NCBI GenBank assembly: GCA_937927415.1
Contig: CALBDS010000043.1
Span: 1-64,000, forward strand
Reading direction: 5' to 3'
Source of the DNA: an uncultured Rhodospirillaceae bacterium
Lineage (GTDB): Bacteria; Pseudomonadota; Alphaproteobacteria; Azospirillales; Azospirillaceae
Length of the DNA stretch: 64,000 bases
The stretch's first letter is position 1. The number at the start of each line of letters is the position of its first letter. Shown one piece after another: positions 62,181-64,000 of the stretch. Under the pieces are notes generated by a model. That model was not told the origin of the DNA, made no database searches, and saw only the letters and a list, made by a program, of their open reading frames with translations. A program made the position numbers and the translations under genes.

Positions 62181-62817
62181 CGCAATCCCCTTCCCCCATG
62201 CCGCGCCGCCACGCCGAAGCCGCGCGGCGATCCCCTGAGGCATCAAAGATTTCGAATAATAATAATCAATCTAACGACTGATTTCTGATCTTTCAGGCAA
62301 TACTGGCGAATCCGATCTGCACATACATGAATTCATTGCCAATATAATGAATACATGCGCAACAAACTTCTTTCGTTTTCTCTATTATGATTCTTTTCTA
62401 TGGTCAATATGATTTTTTATATTCATTTTGATATGATGATAAAGGGAATGTTGACCATCAAAAATCAAAGATCATTTTGAAACTGGTCATGAAATCCAGT
62501 TTTGGGTGAAGAAAATATATTTTAATAAAACCAAAAGGGGAATTTGATCGGCACAATGGTCTGCCAAAGCATCAGGGGCAACCAAACACCTCCCCGATGC
62601 AGCCATAAGTTTTCAGATTCCCGCCTTTTTGGGAGCGAGCAACCGAAACAACGGACACCTTATCAGTGTGCAGGAGCAGAGGCACCTATCGTTAAAGACG
62701 ATGGCCGGGGAAAGCCCCTTTTCGCCGTGATGCCTTTCCCGCTGGTGCGGCATGGCCGAAAGGCGTATAGATGGGACCCAATCCAATTTCCATCATCAAC
62801 AGTCAGCACGCCCCGCC
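62181..62817. promoter_or_regulatory. AT-rich divergent region upstream of the T1SS operon
   Basis: This 637-base region holds no credible gene. From about 62240 to 62545 it is strikingly A/T-rich compared with the rest of the window. It contains an interrupted palindrome at 62326-62357 and an inverted repeat ATGGTCAA (62400-62407) / TTGACCAT (62451-62458). Its right part (62600-62800) is GC-normal and holds a nested hairpin (GCCTTTC/GAAAGGC around CCGC/GCGG, about 62731-62763), possibly the ferritin-like gene leader. Confidence 0.6.
62326..62357. promoter_or_regulatory. Interrupted palindrome, candidate operator
   Basis: CATGAATTCATT (62326-62337) and AATGAATACATG (62346-62357) are inverted copies matching at 11 of 12 positions, with an 8-base centre. 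The dyad lies about 150 bases upstream of the ABC transporter gene start, a suitable site for a regulator of the secretion operon. Confidence 0.45.
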
Positions 62818-63279
62818 ATGAACGATATCGCCGAGTTTCTCGCCCACGCCGTCGCCCTGGAACAGGAAGCCGCGGAGCGTTACGCCGATCTGGCCGAGTC
62901 CATGAAGACCTACGGCAACCGTGACGTCGCCGGCTTCTTCTCCAAGATGGCCGAATATTCGCGGCTTCATCTGGCCGACGCGCGCAGCCGCACCGCCTAC
63001 CGCGACATCCCCGTGCTGACGCCCGATCAATACCGCTGGCCCGACGGCGACAGCCCCGAAGCCGCGTCGATGGAGGCGTCCCACTATCTCATGACCACGG
63101 AATACGCCCTGGATCTGGCGCTGGAGGGGGAACGGCGCAGCCAGGCGTTCTATGCCGACATCGCCAGCGCCACCGCAGATCCCGAGGTGCGCATGATGGC
63201 CGAGGAATTCGCCGCCGAAGAAGCCGACCATGTGAAGCAGCTCGAAATCTGGGCCGCCCGCTACGCCAAGCAGGCCTGA
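62818..63279 (+). CDS. Ferritin-like / rubrerythrin-type diiron protein
   Basis: This 153-residue four-helix-bundle protein has the iron-ligand pattern LAHAVALEQEAAERYADLA, FFSKMAEYSRLHL, LALEGERRSQAFYADI and MAEEFAAEEADHVKQLE, the Glu-x-x-His spacing of rubrerythrin-type domains without a rubredoxin domain. It may store iron or detoxify peroxide. An earlier in-frame ATG at 62752 lies inside the leader hairpin, so the ATG at 62818 was preferred, though no strong ribosome-binding site is seen. Confidence 0.82.
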   Translation: MNDIAEFLAHAVALEQEAAERYADLAESMKTYGNRDVAGFFSKMAEYSRLHLADARSRTAYRDIPVLTPDQYRWPDGDSPEAASMEASHYLMTTEYALDLALEGERRSQAFYADIASATADPEVRMMAEEFAAEEADHVKQLEIWAARYAKQA

Positions 63280-63300
63280 TCCGGTTCACCGGAAAACACC

Positions 63301-63348
63301 CACGAAAAAGGGCCTGTCCCACCGCCGCGGGACAGGCCCTTTTTCGTG
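63301..63348. terminator. Bidirectional intrinsic terminator
   Basis: A perfect 20-bp stem (63301-63320 with 63329-63348) includes AAAAA on one side and TTTTT on the other, so it works as an intrinsic terminator for both the ferritin-like gene and the convergent 70-residue gene. Confidence 0.92.
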
Positions 63349-63383
63349 CCCCGGCCCCCTTCTGCCGAAGGGGGCCGGCACGA

Positions 63384-63596
63384 TCACTTCTTCAGATCGG
63401 CAAAGCTGATCTCGTACACCTTGTCCGCCGGCTTGTAGCCCTTGAAGACCGCGATCACGTCATCCACCGACACCCCGTCGGGAACATCCTGGATTTCATA
63501 GACGATGGAATCGCCGGTCGTCGGGCCGACGTCGGCCGAACGGTGCGCCTTGGAAATCAACCCTTCGCGGGCGACCTTAATCATGATCGAAGCCAT
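63384..63596 (-). CDS. Small protein of unknown function, 70 residues
   Basis: This short gene starts at 63596 with a strong GAGGAG site. The product (MASIMIKVAREGLISKAHRS to the end YEISFADLKK) has an alternating strand-helix pattern, with the segment DSIVYEIQDVPDGVSVDDVI, and looks like a folded cytoplasmic domain. No family was recognised. It ends at the bidirectional terminator and appears to be monocistronic. Confidence 0.65.
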   Translation of the reverse strand: MASIMIKVAREGLISKAHRSADVGPTTGDSIVYEIQDVPDGVSVDDVIAVFKGYKPADKVYEISFADLKK

Positions 63597-63779
63597 GCCA
63601 TTCTCCTCGTGTCTTTTTCGGCGTGCTGAATGCCTTGTCCGAACCGCCGCCCTGCGCCGGCGCACCGGGCCGCAGATCGGACGGGATAGTCCGAAATATA
63701 ATATGGTTATCTGACGATTCGCCAGAGATACCATTCTGCAATGCATCAATTAGCACGAGAAAGTACGGAGACGGAACGC

Positions 63780-64000
63780 TCAGCGGCGGGTGATCCACAC
63801 CGCGGTCAGGTCATCGTGCAGCCGTTCGCCGTAGCGTTCGGCCACGGCGTCGAGCAAACCGGGCAAGGGACGGGCGTGGTTGTCGCGGGCCGCCGCCGCC
63901 ACCAGATCCAGCAACCCATCCTCCCCCATCATGCTGCCGAAACCGTCCTGCGCCTCGCTGAGGCCGTCGCTGTAGAGGAACAGACTCTCCCCCTGGCAGA
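63780..64000 (-). CDS. C-terminal part of a SpoIIE/PP2C-type phosphatase (partial)
   Basis: The open minus-strand frame runs from the window edge to a TGA at 63780-63782 and reads ESLFLYSDGLSEAQD, then DGLLDLVAAAARD, ending ERLHDDLTAVWITRR. The SDGLxEA and DDxTxVxxR motifs are the last metal-binding elements of SpoIIE-type serine phosphatases, often fused to receiver or sensor domains. Only about 72 residues are in the window, so the N-terminal architecture is unknown. Confidence 0.85.
   Translation of the reverse strand, partial: CQGESLFLYSDGLSEAQDGFGSMMGEDGLLDLVAAAARDNHARPLPGLLDAVAERYGERLHDDLTAVWITRR

Noticed and set aside
62600..62817. A known riboswitch class (c-di-GMP, manganese, cobalamin, TPP, fluoride, guanidine)
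   Set aside because: The diagnostic core sequences of these classes are absent, so no named class is claimed.
62544..62924. A 126-residue plus-strand frame starting in the AT-rich region
   Set aside because: It overlaps the ferritin-like gene out of frame and has no homologous look or ribosome-binding site.

Overview
The window looks like chromosomal DNA from a GC-rich alphaproteobacterium, most likely a member of the Rhodospirillales (Azospirillum-like). This is inference from content: an aa3 cytochrome oxidase assembly cluster in alphaproteobacterial order, a cheA-cheW-cheY-cheB-cheR operon whose CheA is a hybrid with a C-terminal receiver (the layout of the Azospirillum Che1 type), a ChpT-like phosphotransferase, a DUF3553 protein, DUF1127, TTAA-N7-TTAA (CtrA-type) boxes and very high codon GC bias. 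No rRNA or tRNA gene was recognised, and no insertion sequence or phage genes were seen.

Layout. 1-8055: minus-strand cytochrome c oxidase operon (ctaC, ctaD, ctaB, a 44-residue coxF-like gene, ctaG, ctaE, DUF983, SURF1) ending in an M32 carboxypeptidase, with start/stop overlaps between several genes; its 438-bp upstream region carries hairpins and two RegA/PrrA-like sites. 8056-9983: ruvX, an AEC transporter, a VOC protein. 9983-16666: the chemotaxis operon and chpT. 16961-23726: small housekeeping and unknown genes (DUF3553, metallophosphoesterase, sulfotransferase-like protein, LprI-type protein, TraB-like protein, MarR regulator, dynamin-like GTPase, lipoprotein). 23853-27261: aroQ, accB, accC, folP. 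27434-28316: a type I-E-like CRISPR array (15 repeats, 14 spacers) with no cas genes in the window, followed by decayed repeats and a 132-bp palindromic element. 29059-35734: small metabolic and stress genes (MaoC, GNAT, PhzF, DUF1127, two GSTs, YceI, membrane protein, LysR). 35735-36073: a convergent intergenic region with a cluster of CtrA-type boxes inside an inverted repeat. 36074-40927: unknown gene, gph, glmU, glmS. 41003-51681: two chemoreceptors bracketing two large PAS-GGDEF-EAL c-di-GMP proteins and radC. 51932-56743: a heparin-lyase-like secreted protein, hrpB and an unknown 383-residue protein. 56800-62180: a type I secretion operon (ABC transporter, membrane fusion protein) followed by three near-identical mini-RTX proteins, preceded by a strikingly AT-rich 637-bp region. 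62818-64000: ferritin-like protein, an unknown 70-residue protein, and the end of a SpoIIE-type phosphatase.

How the parts work together. The cta genes build and assemble the terminal oxidase (subunits I-III, haem O synthesis, copper delivery, haem insertion). The che genes, the two receptors and the two c-di-GMP enzymes form a behavioural block controlling swimming and probably attachment. GlmU and GlmS feed UDP-GlcNAc to the envelope; AccB/AccC, AroQ and FolP serve fatty acid, aromatic and folate synthesis. The most unusual unit is the T1SS operon with three tandem RTX proteins of only about 210 residues that consist of calcium-binding repeats plus a secretion domain and no effector domain. 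The other notable signals are the cas-less CRISPR array with a hairpin-forming 3' end and the CtrA-box cluster lying where no protein gene starts.
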